A stretch of 64,000 nt of DNA from Pseudomonadota bacterium. GTDB lineage: Bacteria > Desulfobacterota > Desulfobacteria > Desulfobacterales > JAHIVH01. A model generated the notes under the pieces. The model did not search any database, was not told where the DNA came from, and worked only from the letters and a program-made list of their open reading frames with translations. The stretch lies in contig JAHIVH010000081.1 in assembly GCA_018816735.1 (NCBI GenBank), positions 62,001 to 126,000 on the forward strand, read 5' to 3'. Below, in pieces: positions 53,953-62,979 of this stretch; positions within the stretch are counted from its first letter, which is position 1, and the number at the start of each line of letters is the position of its first letter. A program made the translations under genes and the position numbers.

Positions 53953-55143
53953 CTATCCCATGGCGCCTGAAGACATGATCGTGTCAATCTGATCCGGCGT
54001 TTTTTTAAGGAGTTCCTCAAGTACCCATCGGTTATGCTGGCCATGTTCCGGAGCCGGGCCGCGGACTTTGATCTCATGGTTTCTGGCCTTGGTGGGCGGA
54101 CCGTAAATATTGACTTTTCCTCTGCCCGGTTGATCGATATCCACGGGTAATTGCCTGGCTATGGTATGCGGGTGGGTGATGACTTCATCAACCTCCAGGA
54201 TAGGCGCGCCTGGAAAATCAAATTTTACGGAAAGCGCCAGAAGCTCGGCTGTGGTATGTTGTTTAGTCCAGTTTCGAATGATTTCAGTTAACGCGGGTTC
54301 ATTGTCATTTCGGACAAAAAGGTTTGAGAAACGCGCATCAGATTTAAGTTCGGGCAAACCCATGGCATCGCAAATACGTATGAAAGTCGCATCTCCGGCG
54401 CTGCAGATCATAAAATAACCGTCTTTTGCCGGATATGTGTCAAACGGGCTTACATAGGGATACCGGTTTCCTGTGCGGCGCTGGACATTTCCGGTTAACG
54501 TATAATCTGTCCACGTACCCGCCATCAGATTGACCCCGACATCGAACATGGAGACATCCAGATATTCGCCTTCACCGGTTTTCTCCCTGGCGTAAAGTGC
54601 AGCGCAGATGGCAAAGGCCGACTGCATGGCTGTGGAAAGGTCTATAAGGATGGGGCCGGCTTTGGTAGGCGGACCATCCGGAAACCCTGTTGTGGCCATC
54701 AAACCGGTCATGGCCTGAATGATGGAGTCATATGCGGGCCGGTTGGCAAGCGGGCCATATTGCCCGTATCCTGAAAGGGCCAGCATGATCAGACGGGGGT
54801 GAATTTTTTTCAACTCGTCATAACCGATCCCCAGCTTTTCCATGGTTCCGGGTTTGTGGTTTTCCACCAGGACATCTGCGGAAGACACCAGCTCTTTGAA
54901 AAGCAAAATGCCTTCCGGTTTTTTCAGATCAATGCATATTCCTTTTTTTCCACGGTTCATCACGACAAACGGTGCTGAAAAACCGTTCAAATAGGGGGGG
55001 AACAGCCGGGCATCATCACCAAGGCCCGGTTTTTCAACCTTTATCACTTCAGCCCCCATATCCGCCAAAAAGGCGGTCGTGGCAGGGCCGGACACATTTG
55101 CAGTAAAATCAATAACACGGATACCTTCCAACATGGACTTCAT
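53953..55143 (-). CDS. CaiB/BaiF-type (class III) CoA-transferase
   Basis: Start chosen at 55143 (MKSMLEGIRVIDFT) after GGGAGGT. The 396-residue protein has the class III fold: ADMGAEVIKVEKPGLGDDAR, MNRGKKGICIDLK near the N-terminus and ILIDLSTAMQSAFAI with the catalytic Asp that forms the acyl-CoA anhydride. It moves CoA between carboxylic acids such as carnitine-like, formate/oxalate or bile-acid substrates, but the acceptor here is not evident. It is on the opposite strand to the hydrogenase operon. Confidence 0.88.
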   Translation of the reverse strand: MKSMLEGIRVIDFTANVSGPATTAFLADMGAEVIKVEKPGLGDDARLFPPYLNGFSAPFVVMNRGKKGICIDLKKPEGILLFKELVSSADVLVENHKPGTMEKLGIGYDELKKIHPRLIMLALSGYGQYGPLANRPAYDSIIQAMTGLMATTGFPDGPPTKAGPILIDLSTAMQSAFAICAALYAREKTGEGEYLDVSMFDVGVNLMAGTWTDYTLTGNVQRRTGNRYPYVSPFDTYPAKDGYFMICSAGDATFIRICDAMGLPELKSDARFSNLFVRNDNEPALTEIIRNWTKQHTTAELLALSVKFDFPGAPILEVDEVITHPHTIARQLPVDIDQPGRGKVNIYGPPTKARNHEIKVRGPAPEHGQHNRWVLEELLKKTPDQIDTIMSSGAMG

Positions 55144-55374
55144 CACACACCTCCCAAACATTCTATCTGAAAAAACCGTCTAAAATACCCCGAGCTGACT
55201 GAATGAAACGATTGATTACTTATTCAGGATGGTCATGAATGTCAATATGTAAATGAATTAAAATATAAATATGAATGAGATTCAGTAAAATAACATTATT
55301 CTAAATTCGAAGATAATTATCAGGATTTGTTTAAAAACAAGTTGGTGTGGCAAATGAGGTTACCCTGCGATTTT

Positions 55375-56118
55375 TTATGCCATGATGGTTGGATCATCCG
55401 TAAAAAAACCGTGAATGCCTGCCTCTATAAATTTTTTGGCAATGATCGGTGTATTGATGGTGAAGGGGATCACATGGAATCCTGCATAGCGCATTTTCTG
55501 GACATGTGCGTAGAGGATCGTTCGATAGTCCGGATTCCAGGAATAGGCGGACAACTTTTTGAGTATTCCCGTGATTTCATCATATGGCGGGATTTCTGTC
55601 AGAAAGGATATCGGCACATGGGCATTCAGTTCTCTGATCCGGAAAAGAACATTTTTTTCAAAGCTGGAAATCAGAACCGAATCCATTACATTTTTCCTTT
55701 CCAAAAGATCAAGAACCTGTTTTTCGATAGCGTCCAAAGGATTTAAGGGCTCATGGGCGCTTTTTTTGATTTCAATATTGATGGCGACTTTGCCGGCAAA
55801 AGCATCCAGCACGTCTTCCAGGGTTGGCAATCTTTCTCCTTTAAAGCCAGGACTGAACCAGCTTCCGGCATCGAGTTTTTTCAACTCTGAAAGGGGGTGA
55901 TCGCTGACATTTCCTTTGCCGTTTGTGGTCCGGTCAAGTGTATCATCATGAATGATTACCATTTTTCGATCCTGTGTAAGCGTCACATCCAGTTCGATCA
56001 TTTCAACACCCTCCCTTACCGCAGCCTCAAAGGAAACGAGTGTGTTTTCCGGATATTTTTGTCTGAACCCACGGTGCGCAATCACTAAAGGATGTTTCAA
56101 TTCATTCAGTCTGGTCAT
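55375..56118 (-). CDS. Glycerophosphodiester phosphodiesterase
   Basis: The protein has 247 residues and no signal peptide, like UgpQ. VIAHRGFRQKYPENT, EGVEMIELDVTLTQDRKMV and IIHDDTLDRTTNGKG carry the catalytic His pair and metal ligands. It releases sn-glycerol 3-phosphate from deacylated phospholipid headgroups. The 213 bp between it and the CoA-transferase gene are non-coding. Confidence 0.92.
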   Translation of the reverse strand: MTRLNELKHPLVIAHRGFRQKYPENTLVSFEAAVREGVEMIELDVTLTQDRKMVIIHDDTLDRTTNGKGNVSDHPLSELKKLDAGSWFSPGFKGERLPTLEDVLDAFAGKVAINIEIKKSAHEPLNPLDAIEKQVLDLLERKNVMDSVLISSFEKNVLFRIRELNAHVPISFLTEIPPYDEITGILKKLSAYSWNPDYRTILYAHVQKMRYAGFHVIPFTINTPIIAKKFIEAGIHGFFTDDPTIMA

Positions 56119-56161
56119 CAGTTCTGTCCATGGTTATGATAGGATAAAAAAGTTATGTTTT

Positions 56162-57046
56162 TCAGTGTTTGTCATAAGTCTCAACCGTCATGACCGTATC
56201 ATCTTCAACTATTGAGTGAAACAGTTTAAAAACATGATAAAGAATTGACCGGATCATGGCAATGTGATTCTGTGCGGAAGGCACATGGATGCCACATACC
56301 CGATTCCCTGACAGCAGAAATGTTTCCACATTTGTTTTTGACAAACAGTCTTCCATGGCTTCGGCTTTCTGAATATGGTGATTCAGAATTTTTTTTTTTG
56401 TGATCAGGGCATCCATGATGTCCGATTCATCTTTTATTTCCGTAAAAAACTCAAGCATGAAATCAAGGGCATCAAAGAAGGATGGATCATCTGCCGGAAA
56501 CCGGTTTAAAAATTGAACAAGGACTTCAATCCGGTTATCCGTATAGGCAAATCTGCTGTTTCTTAATTTTACAGCGGTGCGATACCGTTTTTCCGAAGGA
56601 TCATAAAAATCAAAGGCATCTTGAAGCGCGGGATGAATGGCGCGCCCCATGTTCAATCGTCTGATGAAACGCTCAAGAACCGGTTTGCTGATATCGATCA
56701 TTATCGGTTCGTTTTTCTCAGGCAGAAAAATGCTGGCACAGACAGGAGACGCCACAAGTGAAGCAAGAACGTCGTTTTTTTCAGGCAACATGACGCCGAT
56801 GGATTCGAATACAGGCTCAAAAAGCATCTGCACCCTTTCATCCGGATAAACGATAAATTCAACAATATCATCCGGCTCTTCCATGGTTTTAAGGACGTCA
56901 AAAAAATGATGACACACATGCCGTGGGGATATGGCATACGTGGATTCAATAAACGAAAGAACATCCGGCCCCAGGTGAAAACCTGATCTTAAAACGTTTC
57001 GCACCTGCCCGGCAATACGCTCAACGGCGTTTATCTGCTGCGACAC
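56162..57046 (-). CDS. Uncharacterised protein coupled to a Cys-rich protein
   Basis: The protein has 294 residues with a GTG start one base after the stop of the upstream gene, so translation is coupled. It is soluble, rich in helices and acidic residues (DPSFFDALDFMLEFFTEIKD). I see no known catalytic motif. Together with the Cys-rich protein encoded before it, it may act in metal or Fe-S handling; that is only inference. Confidence 0.6.
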   Translation of the reverse strand: MSQQINAVERIAGQVRNVLRSGFHLGPDVLSFIESTYAISPRHVCHHFFDVLKTMEEPDDIVEFIVYPDERVQMLFEPVFESIGVMLPEKNDVLASLVASPVCASIFLPEKNEPIMIDISKPVLERFIRRLNMGRAIHPALQDAFDFYDPSEKRYRTAVKLRNSRFAYTDNRIEVLVQFLNRFPADDPSFFDALDFMLEFFTEIKDESDIMDALITKKKILNHHIQKAEAMEDCLSKTNVETFLLSGNRVCGIHVPSAQNHIAMIRSILYHVFKLFHSIVEDDTVMTVETYDKH

Positions 57047-57047
57047 G

Positions 57048-57662
57048 TTATTGTACCCCTGCTTTTTTCTTGATCTGTTTCAAACCGGGACTGAAATGAA
57101 AATACATCAAAGAAGATTCAATCCCTTTTTCCAGGAACAGGGTTTCAACTGTATTGAAAAATACAGGTTTATCCGGCCAGGTATACAATTTCTGCCGGAT
57201 TCTGAATGCCTCAATCTGTCTGGCGAAAGATGCATCGGTCACGGATGATTCCTCAATCAGCCAGTCACAAAAAAACATTTCACATACAATCGGCTTAATG
57301 GTCCATAAGCATCCTTTTTCAGATAAATAGACACATGTGGTGTGTGTATTTGACCGGGATAATGTATTTTTTAGTATGGAGATTTTTTTTTCATCTGAAA
57401 AAAGGACATTTAAAACCATGTCCGTGAAATAAGTGATGATACCATCCTTGGTGCAGCAGGCACTCAGGCCTGTATCATGGCATTTTTTTTTGCATAACGG
57501 TGCCAGGTATGTGTCTGAAAAAGAGGCCATGTCCTGCCTGAATTGAAGATAATCCGATGCACTGTCTTTCAGTTCAATGATTTCTTTTTCAGGCATGCGC
57601 GGCAAAACGTTCACGATCATGTCGAGGGTTTCAAGCTGTTCTGTATTATAATCTGTCATCAT
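57048..57662 (-). CDS. Cys-rich (YkgJ-like) protein
   Basis: Start taken at 57662 (MMTDYNTEQLE); a GTG at 57671 is possible. The 204-residue protein has clustered Cys: LCKKKCHDTGLSACC, then CVYLSEKGC and IVCEMFFC. This resembles YkgJ-family zinc or Fe-S cluster proteins with a CxxxC...CC and later CxxxxxRPxxC pattern (here LWTIKPIVC). It is first in a two-gene unit. Function unknown. Confidence 0.65.
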   Translation of the reverse strand: MMTDYNTEQLETLDMIVNVLPRMPEKEIIELKDSASDYLQFRQDMASFSDTYLAPLCKKKCHDTGLSACCTKDGIITYFTDMVLNVLFSDEKKISILKNTLSRSNTHTTCVYLSEKGCLWTIKPIVCEMFFCDWLIEESSVTDASFARQIEAFRIRQKLYTWPDKPVFFNTVETLFLEKGIESSLMYFHFSPGLKQIKKKAGVQ

Positions 57663-57931
57663 TGAGTTCACCTGTCCGTTTACCGGAGATGGTGAGGAAA
57701 CACTATCTTCCTCTTAAAATTAAGGTACATATCCTTAAACTTCCTAAAAATCAATTGTCTTGGATGCATTTTTATAAAAGACGCTGTCTATCAACTCAGT
57801 CCCAAAGATATTTGACAAATTGTAAAAAGAAAAAACAAAGGACCGTGCCGGTGGTGGTGGCCATCGCAGGTGCATTTTTATAATAGTTTGAATTCATGAT
57901 GAAAAATAATTGAAAAACTGGGGATGGCCTG

Positions 57932-57947
57932 TGGCATGTCCATTGCT
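57932..57947 (+). promoter_or_regulatory. Sigma54-type promoter of the acyl-CoA synthetase/PHA operon
   Basis: TGGCATGTCCATTGCT has GG and GC separated by exactly 10 bp and matches TGGCACG-N4-TTGCW at all but one fixed base. It is 102 bp upstream of the start codon at 58050. The 387-bp gap 57663-58049 also contains two imperfect direct repeats (GGCCATCGCA at 57859 and 57999) on either side of it. Confidence 0.6.
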
Positions 57948-58049
57948 CTATTTCGAGAACGAGCAGATGGAATAACAAAAATGCAAAAGAAAGCGGTTGG
58001 CCATCGCATTTGATTATAAAACCGGCAGAAAATCAGAAAGGACAAAGGT

Positions 58050-60761
58050 ATGAGCATTGCCAACATGGACAAGATTTTCAATCCCAGAAATGTGGCTGTG
58101 ATAGGGGCGAGCGACCGGGAGGGGAGCATTGGCTCCGTGATATTGAATAATTTAAAAAGCTCGGGTTTTCAGGGAGACATATTTCCTGTGAATTCCAATA
58201 AAACCCAGGTTAATGGCTATAAAGCCGTAAAATCCATATCAGCGATTGACACAAAAGTTGATCTTGCAGTGATTGCAACGCCCATCAAAACCGTGCCGGG
58301 CATTATCCAGGAATGTTCTCATGCCCAGGTTGGCGGCGCCATTATCATCTCTGCAGGCGGAAAGGAAACCGGAGAGGAAGGCCGTGCGCTTGAAATGGAC
58401 ATCCTTGAAAAAGCCAATCATTCGGGTTTGCGCCTGATCGGGCCGAATTGTCTGGGGATTATCAGCAGCAAACCCGGATTAAACGCCAGTTTTGCCAGAT
58501 ATATGCCTCAACCGGGCCGATTGGCATTTGTATCTCAAAGCGGGGCGATCTGTTCGTCGATTCTCGATTTTTCGGTCAAGGAACACATTGGATTCAGCTA
58601 TTTTGTAAGCCTTGGATCGACACTGGACGTTGATTTTGGCGACATGATTGATTATCTGGGTTGTGATCCGGAAGTCAGCAGTATTGTCATGTATATTGAA
58701 AGTCTCACGCAAATTCGAAAATTCATGAGCGCTGCCCGCGCGGTTTCAAGGATAAAACCGATAATCGTTTTTAAAGCCGGCAGATCCAAAGCAGGGGCAA
58801 AAGCGGCCGCGTCCCATACCGGGGCGATGACCGGTGAAGATGCCGTCTATGATGCAGCGTTCAAACGGGCCGGTATTTTAAGGGTAAAAACATTTGAAGA
58901 GCTGTTTGATTGTGCGGAGCTTTTATCAAGGCGCCCCCGGTTGGCTGGTCCTTCCCTTGGTATTCTCACAAATTCCGGCGGGCCGGGTGTCATGGCGGCA
59001 GATGCATTGAATGATTACCAGATGGAACCGGCCACACTGTCGGTTGATACCGTTCAAAAACTCGATGCCATTCTTCCGGCGCACTGGAGCAGGGGGAACC
59101 CGATCGATATCATCGGGGATGCATCATCTGAAAGATATTGTAATGCCGTAAAGGTCCTCAAAGGGGCCACGGAATTAAACGGTCTTTTGATCATGCTGGC
59201 GCCAACCGCTCTTGTTGAACCTTCGGCCGTGGCTGAAGGATTGATCGATGAGTTGAAATCATTTCCCATGCCTGTGTTTACTTCCTGGCTGGGTGGAAAA
59301 GATGTCGAAAAGGGAAGGGATATTTTCAACAGGGCAGGTATTCCTACTTTTGATTCTCCGGAACGGGCGATCAGGGCCTTTATGGACCTTTACCGGTTTA
59401 CAAAAAATATCGAAATGCTTCAGGAAATTCCTTCCAGGCTGCCCAATAAGCTCAATTTCTTTCATGAAAAAGCAGATCTTCTCATTTCAGAAAAAATCAT
59501 AAACAACGAATTCGTATTAACGGAAATCGAAGCCTCAAAACTCCTTTCCCTATACGGTATCCCTGTGAACAAAATTGAATTTGCCATATCTTTGGAAGAA
59601 GCGGTAGCAAAGGCCAAAGGTTTTGGTTTTAATGTGGTGATGAAAATCTGTTCCAGGGATATCCCGCACAAGAGCGATGCAGATGGTGTGAGATTGAACC
59701 TTTTAAATGAAGCGGATGTGAGGGAGGCTTATCACGATATCATGAGGGCTGCACGTCACTATAAAGCCGATGCAGTGATAGATGGGGTAACCATTCAACC
59801 TATGCTTGGCAAGCCTGATTTTGAACTGATTCTGGGCGCCAAAAAAGATCAGGATTTCGGACCGGTGATTCTTTTCGGTATGGGGGGCGTGATGGCTGAA
59901 GTACTTCAGGACAAGGCGCTTTCTCTGCCGCCTTTGAATCGCCTTCTTGCCAGAAACTTGATGACAGACACAAAAATATACAAACTGCTCAAAGGGTTCA
60001 GGAATATTAAACCCGCCAATATGATGCAACTGGAGGAGATTCTTATTCGTATATCCCAGCTGGTTACCGATTTTCCTGAAATCTCTGAAATGGATATCAA
60101 CCCCCTGACCATTAAAGACGGAAATGCGTGCGCTGTGGATGCCAGAATTATTTTAAAACCATCCGGTACGAAATCTCCTGCGCATATGGTCATCAGTCCT
60201 TATCCCAATGGCCTTGAATCCCATATTACGCTTAAATGTGGAGAAAAACTTTTTGTCCGGCCCATACGTCCGGAGGATGCATCCCTATTAACAGACCTTT
60301 TTTATGATCTGTCTCCCCAGTCGGTGTACTTCCGGTTTTTCAGTCCTTTAAAGCAGTTGTCTCACTGGATGCTGGCACGGTTCACCCAGATAGATTACGA
60401 CAGGGAAATGGCGCTTGTTGCCATCACTGAATCCGGTGGCACTGAAAAAATGCTCGGTGTCTCCAGGATCATCACCATGCCAGGAAGAGAAAAGGCCGAG
60501 TTTTCGGTTGTTGTGGCTGATAAATGGCAGGGGAAGGGGATAGGGGCGGCACTATTGACAAAATGTCTTCAGATTTCAAGAGAAAGACAGGTATACGATA
60601 TCTATGGACTCGTGCTTTATGAAAATACCACCATGATTGCCCTCAGTAAAAAGCTGGGATTTAAAATGACGAGGTCACCGGACGCGCATGCTTATGAAAT
60701 GACCATTGATCTGAGGCAGGTCGCACCTGAATTGCAGATATTCAATGGAGAAGCGGTTTGA
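58050..60761 (+). CDS. ADP-forming acyl-CoA synthetase fused to a GNAT acetyltransferase
   Basis: The protein has 903 residues in the order CoA-binding Rossmann domain (about 1-130), ligase-CoA flavodoxin-like domains (to ~450), ATP-grasp (about 470-710) and GNAT (about 730-890; acetyl-CoA loop DKWQGKGIGAALL). The phosphorylated catalytic His is retained (ASHTGAMTGED, about residue 255), unlike some PatZ/Pat proteins in which the ligase part is dead, so acetyl-CoA/ATP interconversion is likely in addition to acetyltransferase activity. It could conserve energy from acetyl-CoA and acetylate AcsA or related targets (inference). Phasin and PHA synthase genes follow, giving a probable operon. Confidence 0.9.
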   Translation: MSIANMDKIFNPRNVAVIGASDREGSIGSVILNNLKSSGFQGDIFPVNSNKTQVNGYKAVKSISAIDTKVDLAVIATPIKTVPGIIQECSHAQVGGAIIISAGGKETGEEGRALEMDILEKANHSGLRLIGPNCLGIISSKPGLNASFARYMPQPGRLAFVSQSGAICSSILDFSVKEHIGFSYFVSLGSTLDVDFGDMIDYLGCDPEVSSIVMYIESLTQIRKFMSAARAVSRIKPIIVFKAGRSKAGAKAAASHTGAMTGEDAVYDAAFKRAGILRVKTFEELFDCAELLSRRPRLAGPSLGILTNSGGPGVMAADALNDYQMEPATLSVDTVQKLDAILPAHWSRGNPIDIIGDASSERYCNAVKVLKGATELNGLLIMLAPTALVEPSAVAEGLIDELKSFPMPVFTSWLGGKDVEKGRDIFNRAGIPTFDSPERAIRAFMDLYRFTKNIEMLQEIPSRLPNKLNFFHEKADLLISEKIINNEFVLTEIEASKLLSLYGIPVNKIEFAISLEEAVAKAKGFGFNVVMKICSRDIPHKSDADGVRLNLLNEADVREAYHDIMRAARHYKADAVIDGVTIQPMLGKPDFELILGAKKDQDFGPVILFGMGGVMAEVLQDKALSLPPLNRLLARNLMTDTKIYKLLKGFRNIKPANMMQLEEILIRISQLVTDFPEISEMDINPLTIKDGNACAVDARIILKPSGTKSPAHMVISPYPNGLESHITLKCGEKLFVRPIRPEDASLLTDLFYDLSPQSVYFRFFSPLKQLSHWMLARFTQIDYDREMALVAITESGGTEKMLGVSRIITMPGREKAEFSVVVADKWQGKGIGAALLTKCLQISRERQVYDIYGLVLYENTTMIALSKKLGFKMTRSPDAHAYEMTIDLRQVAPELQIFNGEAV

Positions 60762-60808
60762 TCCCATTAATTATTATGAATATTTTTTTTAAAAGGAGGA
60801 GAAGAAAA

Positions 60809-61162
60809 ATGGAAATGAATTCAATCAACACCATGAAAAAAATGTTTGACGAATGGCCGAATATGCCCCGGTTAATGGTTGAGGCAACTCACAGAGCCTA
60901 TGATCCGCTGTTCGAGTTATGTGGCACTATTTTATCGACCAACAAGAGCATCCTCGACGCATTAAAAAAAAATACAGGACAATCCAGTCACGTTTTTAAA
61001 ATGCCATTTGATATGTTTGAATCTGTAATGGACTACAACTATTTTGCAGATTCATTTGAAAAGGCTGCCAATTCCTTGCAGACCGCTCTTAAGGATGAAG
61101 TGGATTACTTGTTTGAAGGACAAAAAAAACTTCGGCATAGTCTGTTGAATCTTTCAAAATAA
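60809..61162 (+). CDS. Short phasin-like protein beside PHA synthase
   Basis: Start chosen at 60809 (MEMNSINTMKKMFDE), where AAAAGGAGGAG precedes the ATG, rather than 60758 inside the previous gene. The 117-residue product is almost entirely amphipathic helix without Cys clusters or a signal peptide, as in phasins (YDPLFELCGTILSTNKSILD, FEKAANSLQTALKDE). It lies 77 bp before the PHA synthase gene, the usual arrangement for a granule-associated or PhaE-like partner. Confidence 0.68.
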   Translation: MEMNSINTMKKMFDEWPNMPRLMVEATHRAYDPLFELCGTILSTNKSILDALKKNTGQSSHVFKMPFDMFESVMDYNYFADSFEKAANSLQTALKDEVDYLFEGQKKLRHSLLNLSK

Positions 61163-61239
61163 AAAATATATCAAAAGAGAATGTTGATAAACCGAGACAT
61201 GACTTGTCGAAATAAATACAGGTTCAAAGAGTACGCCCT

Positions 61240-62973
61240 ATGGAAAAGATGACTGACAAAACACTTCTAAGAGACATCGACAGTTTATATCATGCCATGC
61301 AAGGCCGGGCCATGTTTAACGTTTCTCCTGTGGCGATTTCTCTTGCTTTTTTGGACTGGTATCTTCATTTTGCAAATTCTCCCGGTAAAATCACGGAAAC
61401 CAGTTTTTCCATGTTTCGCACAATCGAAAAAATCGCTGGACGAAATACGGAACTTTTTTTTCATGGCAAACATGAAAAAAAAGAGAGAACCTTATGGGAT
61501 GTAAGATTCAAGGAACCATCCTGGCAGAAGGAACCGTATCGGACACTTTACAAATCTTTCCTGGGGGTGCAAAAATGGTGGCAGGATATGACGAGTAACG
61601 TACCAGGGGTTACACCGCATCATGAAAACGTGGTTTCGTTTGTTGGAAAACAGATGCTCGATATTCTCTCACCCTCCAATTATCCGTTTACAAATCCTGA
61701 AGTGATCAATCTGACAGTAAAAAAGGGGGGCATGAATCTGGTTTCCGGGATGCTTAACCTGATGGAAGATGTCAAGCGTCAGGTGTCAGGTGAAAGACCA
61801 TTCGGAAGTGAGGCATATACAGTCGGGAAAAATCTGGGGATTACGCCGGGTAAGGTCATTTTCCGTAACAGGCTGATGGAGCTTATTCAATACAGTCCGG
61901 TAACGGAAGACGTATATCATGAGCCGATTTTGATTATACCTGCCTGGATCATGAAATATTATATCCTCGATCTGTCTCCTGAAAATTCACTTGTAAAATA
62001 CCTGGTCGACAAGGGACATACTGTTTTTATGATTTCCTGGAAGAATCCCGGAAAAGAAGATCGTGAAACAGATATGGATGATTATCTGAACCTTGGCATT
62101 ATGAAGGCAGCAGATATGATTTCGGAAGTGATGCCTGACAGAAGGTTCCATGCCACAGGCTATTGTCTGGGGGGAACGCTTCTTGCCATCGCCGCTGCTG
62201 CCATGGCAAGAGACGGCGATCATCGGATAAAAACAATGACCCTCCTTGCCACACAGGTTGATTTCACTGAGGCAGGGGAACTCATGCTGTTTATTGATGA
62301 TTCACAAATAACTTATCTGGAAGACATCATGAACAGCCAGGGGTATCTGGATACCCGGCAGATGGCCGGTGCGTTTCAGATACTTCGATCCAACGATCTG
62401 GTCTGGTCCAGAATCGTGCATGATTACATGATCGGTGAACGCGTTGCCTTGAATGATCTGATGGCATGGAACACGGATACAACCCGAATGCCATTTAAAA
62501 TGCACAGCCGGTATTTACGGGAACTTTTCCTGAATAATGACCTTTTTGAAGGAAGATTTCTGGCAGGTGGCAGGCCTGTGGCCATATCAGATATCCATGT
62601 GCCTGTATTTCTTGTTTCAACTGAAAAAGACCATGTCGCACCATGGGCATCAGTGTACAAATTTCATCTGGCGTCAGATGCCGAAAGCATCACCTTTGTA
62701 TTGACAAGTGGCGGGCACAATGCGGGTATCATCAGCGAGCCGGGACATCCGGGTCGGCATTATCGCATTTCAACATCAATTGAAAAAGATTGCTATAGGC
62801 CCCCTGAAGCATGGTTTAAAGATACGCCGGTTAATGACGGCTCATGGTGGATATCATGGGAGCAATGGCTTTCCGGGCATTCCGGTATGAAGGAAGCGCC
62901 GCCTGAAATAAAAAATTTTCTTGAGAATGAGTTCCCTTATGACGCACCCGGAAGATATGTCATGACACCTTGA
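61240..62973 (+). CDS. phaC: Poly(3-hydroxyalkanoate) synthase PhaC
   Basis: The protein has 577 residues, class I length. The lipase-box-like nucleophile motif is TGYCLGGTLLA with the catalytic Cys at about 309. The Asp of the triad is in VSTEKDHVAPW and the His in SGGHNAGI. The N-terminal PhaC_N region contains NPEVINLTVKKGGMNLVSGM. It polymerises 3-hydroxyacyl-CoA on granules in the cytoplasm. It follows the phasin-like gene in the acyl-CoA synthetase operon. Confidence 0.94.
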   Translation: MEKMTDKTLLRDIDSLYHAMQGRAMFNVSPVAISLAFLDWYLHFANSPGKITETSFSMFRTIEKIAGRNTELFFHGKHEKKERTLWDVRFKEPSWQKEPYRTLYKSFLGVQKWWQDMTSNVPGVTPHHENVVSFVGKQMLDILSPSNYPFTNPEVINLTVKKGGMNLVSGMLNLMEDVKRQVSGERPFGSEAYTVGKNLGITPGKVIFRNRLMELIQYSPVTEDVYHEPILIIPAWIMKYYILDLSPENSLVKYLVDKGHTVFMISWKNPGKEDRETDMDDYLNLGIMKAADMISEVMPDRRFHATGYCLGGTLLAIAAAAMARDGDHRIKTMTLLATQVDFTEAGELMLFIDDSQITYLEDIMNSQGYLDTRQMAGAFQILRSNDLVWSRIVHDYMIGERVALNDLMAWNTDTTRMPFKMHSRYLRELFLNNDLFEGRFLAGGRPVAISDIHVPVFLVSTEKDHVAPWASVYKFHLASDAESITFVLTSGGHNAGIISEPGHPGRHYRISTSIEKDCYRPPEAWFKDTPVNDGSWWISWEQWLSGHSGMKEAPPEIKNFLENEFPYDAPGRYVMTP

Positions 62974-62979
62974 GATCAT

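Noticed and set aside
57765-57883. Two copies of TGCATTTTTATAA as activator sites
   Set aside because: AT-rich 13-mers 106 bp apart without symmetry; could be chance.
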